From: Atriophallophorus winterbourni
Taxonomy: Eukaryota > Platyhelminthes > Trematoda > Plagiorchiida > Microphallidae
Direction: 5' to 3'
NCBI GenBank assembly: GCA_013407085.1
Contig: JACCGJ010000615.1
Coordinates: 1 to 64,000, forward strand
DNA length: 64,000 nucleotides
In this document: positions 22,277 to 33,200 of the stretch, piece after piece
Layout: every line of letters starts with the position of its first letter
Numbering within the stretch: the stretch's first letter is position 1
Translations under genes and position numbers: made by a program
Notes under the pieces: generated by a model
What the model saw: the letters and a program-made list of their open reading frames with translations, nothing else
Databases searched by the model: none
Told to the model about the DNA's origin: nothing

Positions 22277-23639
22277 ACAAAAGCCGAAATAACTCTTGCT
22301 CATTGGGCAAACGCAGCTGATTTCCAGTGGGTAGACAACGAAATGCTCTACAGTTCCGAGTCGATCGATCAAGTGCAGAGTGAAAGGCATGGGGGTGATG
22401 ACAAACACGTGTGCTTGTTAAAGGGAAATGAATTCGGGAAAATATAATCGATAAATCTGTCTCTCTTCTCGGATTAGTCTAGTGCATCTCGAGCAAAGTG
22501 AAACGAACTTGAAGATATTTGAAGGATATTTTAGAAACATCCTTGAAACAGCGCTAATCCTTTTTCGATCAACTTATAAATATTATCCTCACGGATACTT
22601 AAAGCACCCTACATCATGATCCACTAATAAATCAAGCATCATCACAGGCTCTTGATCGAAGAATATCACATTGCCTGCCGTCTTTACATCATAGGCCTTT
22701 TATCTAATTTATTATTATATATTGCTATATTAAGCATTTCTAGTTGAGTAGTTAAAAATTAATTTTGTTATGTTCAAACTTGATTTATCGATAGGTGTGT
22801 TAATCTTGTTCGTAATCTCTGTCCAGGTGTGATAATGTATATCTCGTAAAAATCTAATTGCAACATTTACAGGCTTTTGCTACTGACTTGAATTTGGCAA
22901 AATTCAATAGACTATAGAGTGTAAGCCAATCAAATTTGAGTACATGATGATGACGAGACGTGCATAATCAAACAGTTTAATAAGACAATTTTATCGAGTT
23001 TCCTGATAGCTTAAAGCTACTGAGAATCATTTCAGTAGACTGCGTTTCACCAGCTTACGATTCAAGCATTAATCTTGGTTTTGTGAAACTGAATTATAAT
23101 CAGCCATTGAGGTATAGTATATAATTCAGTTATACCCATCTGATAGTATCAAGACCAATATGTCGAAATTCTCTCTCATCCCGTTTAGTAAACAGTGGCT
23201 ACCACGCATTTGCGAGTATCGTTTGTTAATTAGCCAGTGAATTATAATTAATTCTCGTTCGAACTGAACAGAGCAGCTGCGCTGAAGTTCCACTAATGAA
23301 CTCGAGGCTTTTGATGGATCATCACACAGTAAAAATGAAAACCAATAAGAATTTTTTAAACGACGTTGAATAAAGCTGGTACAAGAAATCGTGAATAGTC
23401 ACTTCTTCCGGTGAATATCTGGCAAGCGATCGAAATTAGGGGTCGGGGATTACACACATTTCTACTTTGCAAACATGAGATTCACGAGTTCTGTCTATAC
23501 TGAAATTCCGAATTTCGAAATATCCGAAAATCTACATTTGCTGCACGCATTTCTACTCGGTTCCGAGCTGTTTTCGTGTATCCGTTAGGGAGAGTAATAT
23601 ATTGGAAAATGTTTGTGACCGACTGTATAACTATGCTTA

Positions 23640-23900
23640 TTAAATAGAATTTTTGTAATGAATCGGTGAGAGAAGTTTGCTGATAACGTTTCGTTTTTGA
23701 CATAGAAGCTTCGTCAGACCAAGTGTCTCAGTACAAACAGGTTTAAATTGCATTCACGTGACCAACCCTAAGGTTGTTCAAACTGCACAAGCAATGGTAA
23801 GCGTTGTGCTTGTGAGATAGATAGATCAATTGATGCACCCCTTTGCATTCTGTGTAATCCATTTGTTGTCTTGCTTGTGTGAATGTGTGATCAACATCCG
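23640..23900 (-). repeat. Family C repeat, diverged copy
   Basis: The minus strand reads TTGGT, CTGACGA (complement of 23711-23717), A, GCTTCTATG, then ACGAAACGTTATCA. Stem I TTGGT pairs imperfectly with ATCAG. The plus-strand sequence AATGAATCGGTGAGAGAAGT is the family hallmark. Confidence 0.5.
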
Positions 23901-24639
23901 CTGACCGATCAGCCCGCTTGTGTAATCAGTGCGTACACTAAGGTTCACGCAAGTTATTGTTTATCTGCAACAGAACTGGACACCAGATTGCGGAGATGTC
24001 AACCCAATCCACCTTATTGACTGCATTCTTACCTGTCTTCAGCCCGAAGTCTTTCAATATATGGTATTACCACCCTGCCTTTTCACTGCTACATTATCAA
24101 GATCAACGCTATCATCTATGCCCAACACGTCTTTAGCTATGGCTGCAACGCTGATCAGTGATTAATATTCATTGTAATTGCATGGCTGGTAGCTGATTCG
24201 CTTTTCGTGTTCGATTATCCTGGTACTGTGTTATCTAGAGAAATACCCGACATATTTGCCGGGCAATCCTTGCTGCTGATTTTATATACGCAGTTCGTCA
24301 CGTAACCTGAAAGTGTCCTGTCCATGAAATGCATGAACAAAATCGTAGCGTATTACCGGTTTACGTTACTGGTATACCCGCGCTATTAAAGATTCTAATT
24401 ATTCTTTTGAATGCGTCTTTGGCATAGGGTTTAGTCGTTATTGCTCGCCAAACGTTTTTTGTTTGTTGAGTTGCAAATTTTACCCGTGTCAACGAGCTTT
24501 TAATTACGCTCCTAGGTGGTGCATAATCACCCCGTCCACGATTGATGCTTGATAGGACCGCTTTTTATCGGTTGCATCTCTGCACCAGAGTTCACCTTCG
24601 TAGAATAACGATTTTGCAACAGACTTAAATACCATCCCA

Positions 24640-24870
24640 ATTGAAAACAATTAAGGAACTTTACAACATGCTGGGGGCATTAATTGAGCTCAATCTCTCC
24701 TGTCTATCATAAAAAGCGCAGCGCTCATCTTAACGAATTTAGGATTGTTCGAGTCAACGCATTTTCAACCTGATCTCATTTCGTGACGTCACTCGTGGTC
24801 CGAAGAAGCTTCTGGGTCAACTAAATAACGTTACCAACAAACTTCTCTAAATCATTCAGTAAAAATGTTC
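24640..24870 (+). repeat. Family C repeat, diverged copy
   Basis: Plus strand: CGTGGT, then a mutated core CCGAAGA near 24800, GAAGCTTCTGGGTC and AACGTTACCAAC. The GGT/ACC stem I pairs are conserved, but the GAAA element is lost. The flanking TAAATCATTCAGTAAAAATG corresponds to the family end. Confidence 0.45.
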
Positions 24871-25039
24871 TTTTATTCCGTTAAGGACAGTTCACAGTCA
24901 AAGACTCGTTAAAGCATTCACCAATAGTCTCAGCCAATAGCCGTATGTATAACAACATTTTGGCATGATTGCCCATTGAACGCACGTTGATTCTATGTGA
25001 TACGTACGAAAACATACTTAGCCTTTCGCGTCCCTTAAA

Positions 25040-25110
25040 TCCCACAACCGGTTTCGTGCTGTTTTCACCCATCAGTTCGGTGAAACAACAGTCGATCAAT
25101 TGAAGTCGAA
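25040..25110 (-). repeat. HHR repeat, subfamily A, minus-strand fragment
   Basis: On the minus strand CTGATGG, GTG..., CAGCACGAAACC and GGTTGTGGG are recognisable. The final A of CTGATGA is G, so the catalytic core is broken. The GCACGAAACCGG block is intact. Confidence 0.5.
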
Positions 25111-25424
25111 GCAACATTTGGTTCGTGTTGGCACGGCTAACCCGCTTAAATCACGTGATAAAAATAAGCCTGCATTTTTCGCGCATAACCTTGACCTTTA
25201 AATGGCAACCGAACTAGATTGATTGTTGGCACTTATCCCAGACAGTATCGGCATGTTTTAGTTACAAAACGTAAGAAATGTCGAAAATCCCTCGGTTATG
25301 TTCATCCTAAACGTTTTGTTGAGACGGCTGGTGATAGTTTCAATACGATAGAAATTTAGAAATTTTGCACGAAAACAAATTGGAGTTTAAAAAATCCGTA
25401 TTTGGATGCATTTCTATCACACAC

Positions 25425-25500
25425 ATGACCACTTTCGTGCTGTTCGCACTCATCAGGTAGGGTCAGTAGGATCAGGATCCGCGTGTATTGGAAGTCGAGT
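25425..25500 (-). repeat. HHR repeat, subfamily A, minus-strand copy
   Basis: The minus strand has GGATCCTGATCCTACTG, ACCCTAC and CTGATGA (complement of 25450-25456). Stem II is GTGC/GCAC and GAAA follows. Stem III then reads GTGG instead of CCGG. Stem I ACCCTAC is present but its partner strand is altered. Confidence 0.6.
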
Positions 25501-25878
25501 TTAATTGTAAGGATTTGAAAACCGCAAGGCATTACCAAAGAAACATATTGAGATTATAATAGATATAATGTTAATAATCTATGATTGATCGTGGAAGATT
25601 GATTTCCGATATTGAAGGTCAATCAAGTTATTGATTTACAAGAATTGTAATAATGTTTGATGTTTGCACAAGTTTAGTTGAAAGAACTATCCGAACACGA
25701 TTTCTCTTTAGTGGTACCATGGTATAATCATAGACACGGAAGTTCGACTCAATGATTTGCCGTGGTTTAGCCCATGTGTTTGCCTATCACAAACATCAAC
25801 GAACAAACAATCAATCATCCATATACCATGAAAAATCTAGGAATCAAATAGCATGCGTACAACATAACAGAAACTCAC

Positions 25879-26936
25879 TTTGCGCGATCCAAATTTTCTC
25901 GAATGTCTTGAAAAGACGGTCGTGGAGTTTCTTCTATTACCCCTTCATCCAAACCGATAGAACTTTCCTGACACACACCTGAATGTTGCTCCTCATGCTC
26001 CTCGGCGGAGAACTCGTTACCAAGTAACTCGTCACTTCCTTCAACAGCAGCTTCATCAGGATAACTACTGGTATTGTCACAAGTAGTATGTCCATCGTAG
26101 TCGTTGACTAGGCCATTCAATGCCATATTGTGGTTGCTTGGATCAGATTTGATATCTGATACACCTACCGTGGTTGCCAAAGATGCATCGTAAGATATCG
26201 GATCTACGATTTGCAAGGAGGCTTCAAGTGGATTTGCTTGTTCATCATCGACATCTTCAGGTTGGCATGAATTGTTGGGTTCCGCTAGGGGATAACACTG
26301 CTTTTCAATTTCAGCATTAGGTTGTTCGGTAATCTCATCAAGTTGATGCAGTTCATTATCGTTTTCGGTTCTTTGTATGTCAGATTGTTCGGGTTCAATT
26401 TCCGGACACTGTTCTTGCATTCGCTGAGTTTCTTCTATCATTTGATACGAGTTAGAGCTTTCCTCACTTGCTGCTCCATTCGCTTGGACATCTAGTTGCT
26501 CTCCGTGAATAGGTGAATTATAATGGTCATCGTCACTAGGTTCGACTACTAGGAATTCTGATGAAGGTTCCTTCGTAGAGGAAAATTCTTGCATCACTGA
26601 TGGGCGTTGATCTGCTTGTTCTTCTTCTTCTTGTTTTTCTTCCGTTTGTTCTATTGCCGCTTGTTCTTCTTCTACATGGGGTAGAGAAGATTTACTAAAT
26701 TCCACATCCTCTTGAAACCCTGACCCTCCCTGTAACTCAGATGAATGCTGTTCGGTAGAATCGTCTGGTTCCAATCCAGGCGTATCTTCGCCATCTCGTT
26801 CCGAGCTGTGAACAGACGGTGTATTACTTTCAGGCTGGACCAAAGGCGGTGTACTGCTCAGTTCCTCCACGGTGCAGTTGAAACCGTTGTAGCTTGTTGA
26901 GTCAACGAAAACCGATGAATTGGTTATGCACTCCAC
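25879..26936 (-). CDS. Long acidic Glu/Ser/Gln-rich exon of an unrecognised protein
   Basis: A 1,058-nt open frame ends in a strong GTGAGT donor starting at 25878, after two bases of a codon, so more exons follow downstream. The product is rich in Glu, Asp, Ser and Gln, with runs such as EEKQEEEEQADQ, and no signal peptide, membrane segment or known domain is visible. It ends in the more structured ETPRPSFQDIRENLDRAK. No ATG occurs between the upstream in-frame stop and codon 1, which is GTG. Either a coding exon lies further upstream or translation starts at the internal ATG at 26594. It is probably intrinsically disordered. Downstream exons were not found within the window. Confidence 0.6.
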
Positions 26937-26999
26937 GGTTGATAGATCGCGAGAGATTGATGTGAACGTTGTTGATTAGTGTAGTGTATCTAAAAGATA

Positions 27000-28790
27000 A
27001 ATGATAAATGATATGTACCGCAGTTCGACATCATAGCTAGTTTAGTATCGCGATGTATAGTGTACCAGGCATTAATTTTGCACAGGACCGCAGTAGTATA
27101 ACAAGAGCATTGGTGTCCGACATGTGTGAGCGTCGATGCTCGATCCTTCTCTCTCTATTATACTCAGATGGAACTGAGGCAACGATAATCGTCAGAATAT
27201 TAACAAGAACCTCAAGTACACACTCGGGTGAATGAAATCATATTGACTTTACTACTTCATTCAATGAGCCTAGCGATTGACAAGCAACAACAATAATTTT
27301 CATAAAAAGTCAGCTTGTTTGATTTTGAGCAGTGTATGTGTACTCTTTCAAACAACAACTTGGATTTGTGTGAAATACATTATCAAGTATATTACTTAAA
27401 ATTTAAAAAACTTCAAGTAGTTTATCTACATGTCTTAACCAGCTTCTACAAAGCTGTATTAGGAATGAACATTCGAGTTTAATCGATGGATTATTTAGGG
27501 AGTGTTGCACGTGTAATCAGTTTATGCGAGTATGAGTTTTCGCAAAAAGCACCACAATTACTATCGGAGCGTGATGATAAAAAGTATTGATCTGTTCAGC
27601 ATACATAATACCGATCTTCGATATGAAAGATTAGTCATTACACCTGCTAGATCGTTCAGCGTTGTGCATGCACCAATCTTCAAACCAAATACGCGAAAGC
27701 ATCTTCCATGTGGGCAATATCTGCAAAAATCTTATTGTCGTTCACTGATCGATACTCCATATGGGAACGCCACTTAGCTCCGGTTTTCGTAGTAGGGTTA
27801 GAAAAAAGCTATCGTATTGTCCATTATAAAACAGTGATTTTGCAACTGAATGCTGCAAGTGTGGTTAGTCACACGGATTTTCAACATTTTTGCGCTGCTT
27901 ACACTGATCAGGTAGGTACAGTACGACCAGGATAAGCATGCCTTGAATCAGTGTAAAAATGGTAAACAGTCTGTGCTGTTCAATCACATGTACCCGGTCA
28001 CTTAATCCCCAGGGAAGGTATTTAAGATAAGGTTTAAGATAAGAAGATATTTAAATGTGAGCAATGACTCTTGAATATGGAACAGGTAGCAAAGGTTGAA
28101 GGAAATTAATTTACATGGGAAAGGAGTTTTGGTTCGAGAAACAATCAAAATATGACAATATTAATTGGAGATGTAGTAACTTTGTCACACACACACAAGT
28201 GTAGAGCGAGATAGGTTACATCTATCGTACGTAATTTCGCACTTCACAATCACGAAAACAACAAAGAAAAACTTTTGGAGAAGAATATGGTGTTTAAAAT
28301 GAAGGAAAAATGTTAGAGATTAATGCAACACCATCTGTCTCAGGTACCTCGGTCCCATTCGGTCTGTCATTAGGCACTCTAATGGCATTACCTAAAAAAA
28401 TGCTATCTCTCGGACACTAAACAGGCATCAAAACAGTATAAGAAGGAAAGACCCAACATGCACTCTCCCGTCCCTTACAAGTGAGACCATGTTTGATGTT
28501 ACAACATCCCACCATTTGGACATTTCTTAACGCTTTGCGAAAGAATTGCCGACAGCATACGGCCTCAGTTCTTCAAGCAATTGCTGGGGTTCATATCAAA
28601 CAGAAGAAGAAGTATGCTGAGATATGCGCCAGGATATCTCGAGCAACTCAGCGATACTTATCTACGGAAAGATTGACGTTCTTAAAATCAAGTGCATATC
28701 TCTCCTGCTAAATAAATTCATTTAAATGTATTCTGTATTCTGTTCAGAAGTTATCAAACTGGGGATTAAGTGTCAGTAAACCGTGCCCAA
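27000..28790. other. Intergenic interval, no supported gene
   Basis: Only short ORFs without domains. 27880-27950 carries a decayed HHR subfamily A fragment on the minus strand. A short CA run lies near 28185-28200. Confidence 0.45.
27880..27950 (-). repeat. HHR repeat, subfamily A, decayed fragment
   Basis: The minus strand shows CTTATCCTGGTCGTACTGTA, then CCTACCTGATCAGTGTAAGC and AGCGC. It matches the region from the stem I strand to stem II of other A copies. The core is damaged and GAAA is lost. Confidence 0.4.
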
Positions 28791-28794
28791 ACAT

Positions 28795-28930
28795 ATGTAG
28801 TTGGGGTTAGACCATGAACATCAACAAAAATTCGTTTATACGTGCATTTCCATCACACACGCCATACACAATCGGCTCGTGCTGTTTGCACTCATCTGGT
28901 AGGACAGTATGATCAGGATCCGCAAGAAAA
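28795..28930 (-). repeat. HHR repeat, subfamily A, minus-strand copy
   Basis: The minus strand has GGATCCTGATCATACTGTCC, then TACCAGATGAG with core CAGATGA, GTGC/GCAC stem II and GAGCCGATTGTG. It also has the downstream GATGGAAATGCA block and the GGTTTAA-like segment. It abuts a family C copy at 28930. Confidence 0.5.
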
Positions 28931-29039
28931 AGAATGTTTTTAATGAGTCGGTTAAAGCAATTTATTGGTAAAACTTCGTTTCTGACACATAAGCTTCGTC
29001 GGACCATGTTTGTAGGAACAGAGATCAGATGAGCGCAAT
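28930..29039 (-). repeat. Family C repeat, left half of an interrupted inverted pair
   Basis: Plus-strand sequence AATGAGTCGGTTAAAGCAAT matches the family C hallmark. On the minus strand the core reads CCGACGA (complement of 28996-29002) with ATGGT before it and ACCAAT after GAAGTTTT. The right edge is the TTAA target of the MITE. Confidence 0.5.
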
Positions 29040-29043
29040 TTAA

Positions 29044-29284
29044 ACCTTTGTCTACGGTACTTGGATATACGTATTTTATGATATTTTTGTGTTATTCTGC
29101 TTAATTGTGGCATAAATAAAACACATGATTAATTTTTATGATTTATGTATATATTTTCCGTGATATTTTAAGGTGGTAACTGGAGTTACCGTCAGTATTT
29201 AGGCACGTAATTTTACCTGCTTGTTTAATTTCTAATGGCTAAAATTTGAGGCGGTAACTAGAGTTACCGTCAGTAGACAAAGGG
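29044..29284. mobile_element. piggyBac-type MITE (241 bp) with TTAA target-site duplication
   Basis: TTAA at 29040-29043 and 29285-29288 flank inverted ends ACCTTTGTCTACGGTA and (complement) CCCTTTGTCTACTGACGGTA. A subterminal copy of the palindrome GGTAACTGGAGTTACCGTCA lies at about 29173-29192 and its relative near the right end at 29255-29275. There is no ORF, so it must be mobilised in trans. TTAA targets with CCY termini are typical of piggyBac-type transposons. Confidence 0.75.
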
Positions 29285-29288
29285 TTAA

Positions 29289-29430
29289 CCCTGATTTCTC
29301 TTAATACTGACACCCTTGATCTGACTACACTTGTGTGCCAGAAGCGAAACTTTACCAATAAATAGCTCTAACCGATTTATTACAAACTTTCTTTTTCATG
29401 AATACGATTCCCCGATCAGTCAGAAACTTT
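29289..29430 (+). repeat. Family C repeat, right half of an interrupted inverted pair
   Basis: The plus strand reads GACACCCTTGAT, CTGACTACACTTGTG, CCAGAAGCGAAACTTTACCA and then TAACCGATTTATTACAAAC. The stem II loop side is mutated. The order matches 12100-12215. Confidence 0.5.
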
Positions 29431-29439
29431 TTCCAATGC

Positions 29440-29780
29440 ATTGTAGGATCTGCCTACCATGAAACAGTGGTTGACGGCAAACAGGCTGAAAGCTGTTGTG
29501 ATATTCAAGGTAATTCAAGGTTTTTAATTTTCTAAAAAGCAACAAGCTTAACAACAACCATTGGATGTTAAAAATTGAAATGTAAGTGTATAAACAATAT
29601 AAGGAATTAGAATAAGCAGTATATAAGTGTTCGTAATATGTAATTGAAGGGAATGTGTGCACCACAACATATATAGTTTGGCATTTCTTGTCATGTTTCA
29701 CTAAAATAATATTACGCGTAAACAAAATAATCGCTTTTCATAGATAAATCCAAAGCCGCTTCCGAACAAAATGTACCAAT
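29440..29780 (-). repeat. Composite: HHR B fragment followed by CR1-like 3' end
   Basis: 29460-29500 on the plus strand contains TGACGGCAAACAGGCTGAAA, a subfamily B fragment. From 29500 the repeated ATTCAAGGTAATTCAAGG, then TTTTCTAAAAAGCAACAAG, resembles the 3' tail of CR1-like copies on the minus strand (compare 46965-47010). No coding remains. Confidence 0.35.
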
Positions 29781-30609
29781 TTAGGTAACGAGGGTGCATC
29801 ACGAACCATTGCAACTCACCATAATGTGAAGTTGTCATTTCAACTGGAAAGTATAAGACTTAATGGACGGGAAATGTTCGAAGGTCTGGGTGCGACTATA
29901 TTTATTTTACGGTAGAATTTAATTATCATGTTTTGCACGAGAGGTTGCTTTTGAACGTGTTCATAAAATAACAAGCAACTCCATCGATGCATCTTCAGTG
30001 CGTGATTGAAGTCAAACCAGCCCCCTTACGACGACAATCTATACTTTCACTTTCATATTTCTTGTTGACTTCAATGCAAGATGATCCGCTGACAATATTG
30101 CGATTTCAAATGTCGATCAGCTTTGCTTCTTGTGCTCTCAGCATCCAAAATATTGATAGTTTCCAAAGTTTCATTGGCATGCCATTTTGGAATCAAATGA
30201 GCATATCTGAAATGCAAATGACCTATCCGTAGAGTAGATTTAATTCGGCTGATTGGCTGATAGAAAGGGCGGGCGTTTTGAGCGTTCATGTCTCTACACT
30301 CAACTACTTTACTTTTTTACTCATGGTATAAACCTGTTTTCAATTTTCATTCGGTTGACTTGAATTTACCGGATGGTTAGAAGCATTAGTTTTACTCGAA
30401 AGTGTGAGAGCCATAACGTCGTTTATTAAAATGTTTTAAAAATGACGCATGAAAAGCAGTGTTAGAAAATCGTTAGAATTTCGGTACATAACTCTCATCA
30501 TGCGGCCTTCATGTTCAGTCGCAGTATAAATTTAGCAAACTGGATTTGTTCAGAGGATTCGAAATAAAACATGTATGGTTGAACGATTGATCACGCTTTA
30601 AAAATGTCC

Positions 30610-30915
30610 ACATTACGGGTTTAGCTGTCGCCGATATTTTTATTTTGTACGTGTCAGTTTCCTTTGGAATGCCCGAAACTATTGTTAGCGCTCCCAGCAT
30701 CGAAAATACATTCGAAATTTGGATAAGTATTTGCTGCATAACGATTTGACGACACCTGCGTATTAACTCATGGTAAGTATTCAACGGGACCATACGTAAC
30801 ATTACATGCTTATTTGTTTTCTTTTCCATGAACTAATATTCATTATTATATGGAAATTTTGCAGCTATGTACTTATTGTGACCATAAATTCTTGATTCTT
30901 AATCTTAAATATATA
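30610..30915 (+). pseudogene. CR1-like LINE, 3'-terminal fragment
   Basis: The plus strand matches 42330-42540 closely: CCGATATTTTTATTTTGTACG onward encodes a decayed R-Y-F-Y-x-V-R-V-x-F-L-W-N-A motif and ends RNLDKYLL. Frameshifts break it. The 3' end GATTCTTGATTCTTAATCTT resembles the short 3' tail repeat of CR1 elements. Confidence 0.55.
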
Positions 30916-31149
30916 AGGGATAGCAAAAGAGGATTATAACTTCCAAATAAAAATACCATTATATGCTGTTTTAATGTGAGAAACCATGTTTGTCATTATC
31001 ATTATAAATCTAGCTGTGCAAATTGAATTGAATTTCGATTTTAAAGAATTTATGCTGCACTTTTACTAGAAGCATATTCTAATATTCTAACATATTACAT
31101 GTTAAAACTACAAAGGTCTATGCTCGTGGCGATTTGAATTTGCGATTCG

Positions 31150-31520
31150 CGCGCACTGTTACAACGACAACCGAAAACTAAAGCATTCGAAATATTTACT
31201 AACCTGAAATTGCAGCCTCAAACAGATAATGGCGATTCTGCCAAGCTTTTGAGCAAAAAACGTCGGTGGATAACAGGATACAACAGTCTCGCCACTTTTT
31301 AGTGAACGTGGGCAGCGCAACTGCTGTCGAACGATCGATGTCTGTCTGGCAGATTGGGGAACAATCGCAGACAGTCGAGATGCATAACACACAAACACAC
31401 ACAAACCCCCCACACACGCATTCAAGGGCATGTTTATAGTGAGTCAGACATTTGTTCGACCGGCCAAGTCTGATGGGTTGCTTGCTATGCGGGAAACGGT
31501 AGCATGAGGATTTCATAGAG
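31150..31520 (-). other. Possible unassigned exon with GTTAGT donor
   Basis: The interval seems less AT-rich than its surroundings. A minus-strand frame from the ATG near 31431 runs to LRLQFQ and could be spliced at TTTCAG followed by GTTAGT (exon end near 31206). The protein has no known domain. It is one candidate for a missing 5' exon of the acidic gene at 25.9-26.9 kb. Confidence 0.2.
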
Positions 31521-31664
31521 GATGGCCCACTTTTTTATCGGGACAACATATTTATATCTGCCTGTGATTATTTGTACGACCTGATTGATATCAGTTGAAT
31601 ATACGTTGGTTCAGGTAGAGAATTTAAAACTATAAGTATCTGAAATATCATTTGCATGCATTTC

Positions 31665-31800
31665 GTGGGTTTGTGATGGAAATGCATGCAAATTAAACAT
31701 GTGTTTGGACACATGTACTTGAACAGGGTAGTCGTACCAGCCTTATCCAACAGTGGCATCCAAGCGCTACTTGTTTATAAGTATCTGTGTTATAAAGCTA
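31665..31800 (+). repeat. HHR repeat, subfamily A, segment without the ribozyme core
   Basis: GTGATGGAAATGCATGCAAA is followed by a spacer, AGGGTAGTCGTACCAGCC (related to the leader hairpin) and TTATCCAACAGTGGCATCCA. It breaks off near TACTTGTTTATAAG, before the HHR. Confidence 0.55.
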
Positions 31801-31854
31801 GTTGCGAGAACAGTTTTCTTTAATAGGTAAAAGCAATGCGATTAGACGTTCCAT

Positions 31855-32030
31855 AAATGTAAAGTGTTGCTCTCAGCCACCGCACTTGCATACCACAACC
31901 GGTTTCTAGCTGTTTGCCGTCATCTGGTGGAGGTAGTAAGATCAGGTTCAGTGGGCCTTGAAACAGTGATAAAGTTGTAAACAAAATTATACTTGCGTGC
32001 CACTGTTAAATAGGGTTCTTACGAAGACCA
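31855..32030 (-). repeat. HHR repeat, subfamily B, minus-strand copy
   Basis: The minus strand has CCACTTTATCACTG-like leader sequence, then TACCTCCAC before a mutated core CAGATGA. CGGC/GCTA, GAAA, CCGGTT and GTGGTATG follow. Stem I CCAC/GTGG is intact. One core base (T4 to A) would impair cleavage. Confidence 0.6.
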
Positions 32031-32934
32031 TATCTCAAATCGTGCAGCATGAAATTTCGTCAACTTCCATTACAGCGCTTGATACCGCTGTAGAAGAAAC
32101 CGAAGCTGTTTTGCATTTGAATGTGACTGGCGATCTCAAATTAACTTTACCGTTTCTCTCATATTCGTTATTCGTATTCAAAAATTTGTGTGGTTGAATT
32201 AATTTGATCTGCTGATAATTCGTTTAAACGAACTACGTTTTTTCTTCTTCCTTCTATCAACGCGCAAACAAATTTTGTGCGAAACATCTTCCTTGTTATG
32301 ATATCACCTCTCGGTTTTCGCCAAAATTCAAAAATCGGTCTCTTAGCTCTGGTCCATAAGGCAACTTTCATCTAAACTACCCCATACAATCGATCATTGA
32401 TAGATTTATCGATTTTATGCGGTGTTGTAATATGAAAAACAGCTGTTCCGCGTACAAGTATTTTTCACAGTTTAATGTATGCAGATTTAAGCCAGGATTG
32501 TTCGCATTATAGCAACTAACAACTAATTGGATTCATTGGATTTTTCTGCCTCAGTTCGGCACTAACCAACAAGTTACCAAAGGTTAATTTAAGCCAACAG
32601 CTGCGTATCCAGGTAGAGATTATTTGGAGCAAAGAACATTACTCCTCTGATATCATTAGGATCGATATAACCTGTCACTTATTGTGTCTGAAACGCTCGT
32701 TTGGCATAATATCGTCAATTGCATGAATCGATTCGGGGTATCTGTTTTTGCTGAGACTTTTAATCGTCGATAGATCCTAGTATTTGAGAATAATAAGCAT
32801 TTTTCTGCGTTCACATTGCACAATGCTCCAGTTCATGAATGCTTAAGAAATCGCTTATGATTAATCCCGTAGACTGGTTAGTCAAAACGGGTTTGAATTT
32901 TCATGTTTTCCCCAAATTCGCTCAGCTGTAAAAT

Positions 32935-33135
32935 TTTTTACATGAGTGGGGGCTCATGTGATTGAACAGGTTGGTCGTACCAACCTTATCCAACAGTGGC
33001 ATACAAGCGCAACTTCTTTACCATTCTTCCACTGTTTCAAGCACATGTGGATCCTGATCCTACTGTCCCTACCTGATGAGTGCAGACAGTACGAAACCGG
33101 TCGTGGGGTGTGTGTGTGATGGAGATGCATGCAAA
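32935..33135 (+). ncRNA. HHR repeat, subfamily A, full unit with intact hammerhead
   Basis: The leader hairpin GGTTGGT-CGT-ACCAACC lies near 32969. Core CTGATGA is at 33073-33079. Stem II is GTGC/GTAC with one G-U pair. GAAA and CCGGTC follow, with predicted cleavage after C33102. Stem I CCCTAC pairs over six positions with GTGGGG, one being G-U. A GGATCCTGATCC strand upstream and GATGGAGATGCATGC downstream could extend stem I beyond an internal loop. All catalytic positions are present. Confidence 0.75.
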
Positions 33136-33149
33136 TGAGCTTTTTTTAT

Positions 33150-33200
33150 TCACCCCAAGACCGTTTTCGCACTGTTTGTAGTTATCAGAATCCATATGCC
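33150..33200 (-). repeat. HHR repeat, subfamily A, inverted partner of the 33.0 kb copy
   Basis: The minus strand reads CTGATAACTACAAACAGTGC, then GAAAACGGTCTTGGGGTG. The core is CTGATAA, so the catalytic G8 is lost. It lies about 50 bp from the plus-strand hammerhead, forming an inverted pair like that at 60835-60990. Confidence 0.5.

Larger units (their letters stand above)
21800..25035. other. Intergenic interval with decayed repeats
   Basis: No supported gene. It holds a short GATC tandem at 22255-22276 and family C copies at 23640-23900 and 24640-24870. 23515-23600 may be a very decayed HHR subfamily A copy. The remainder shows nothing recognisable. Confidence 0.5.
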
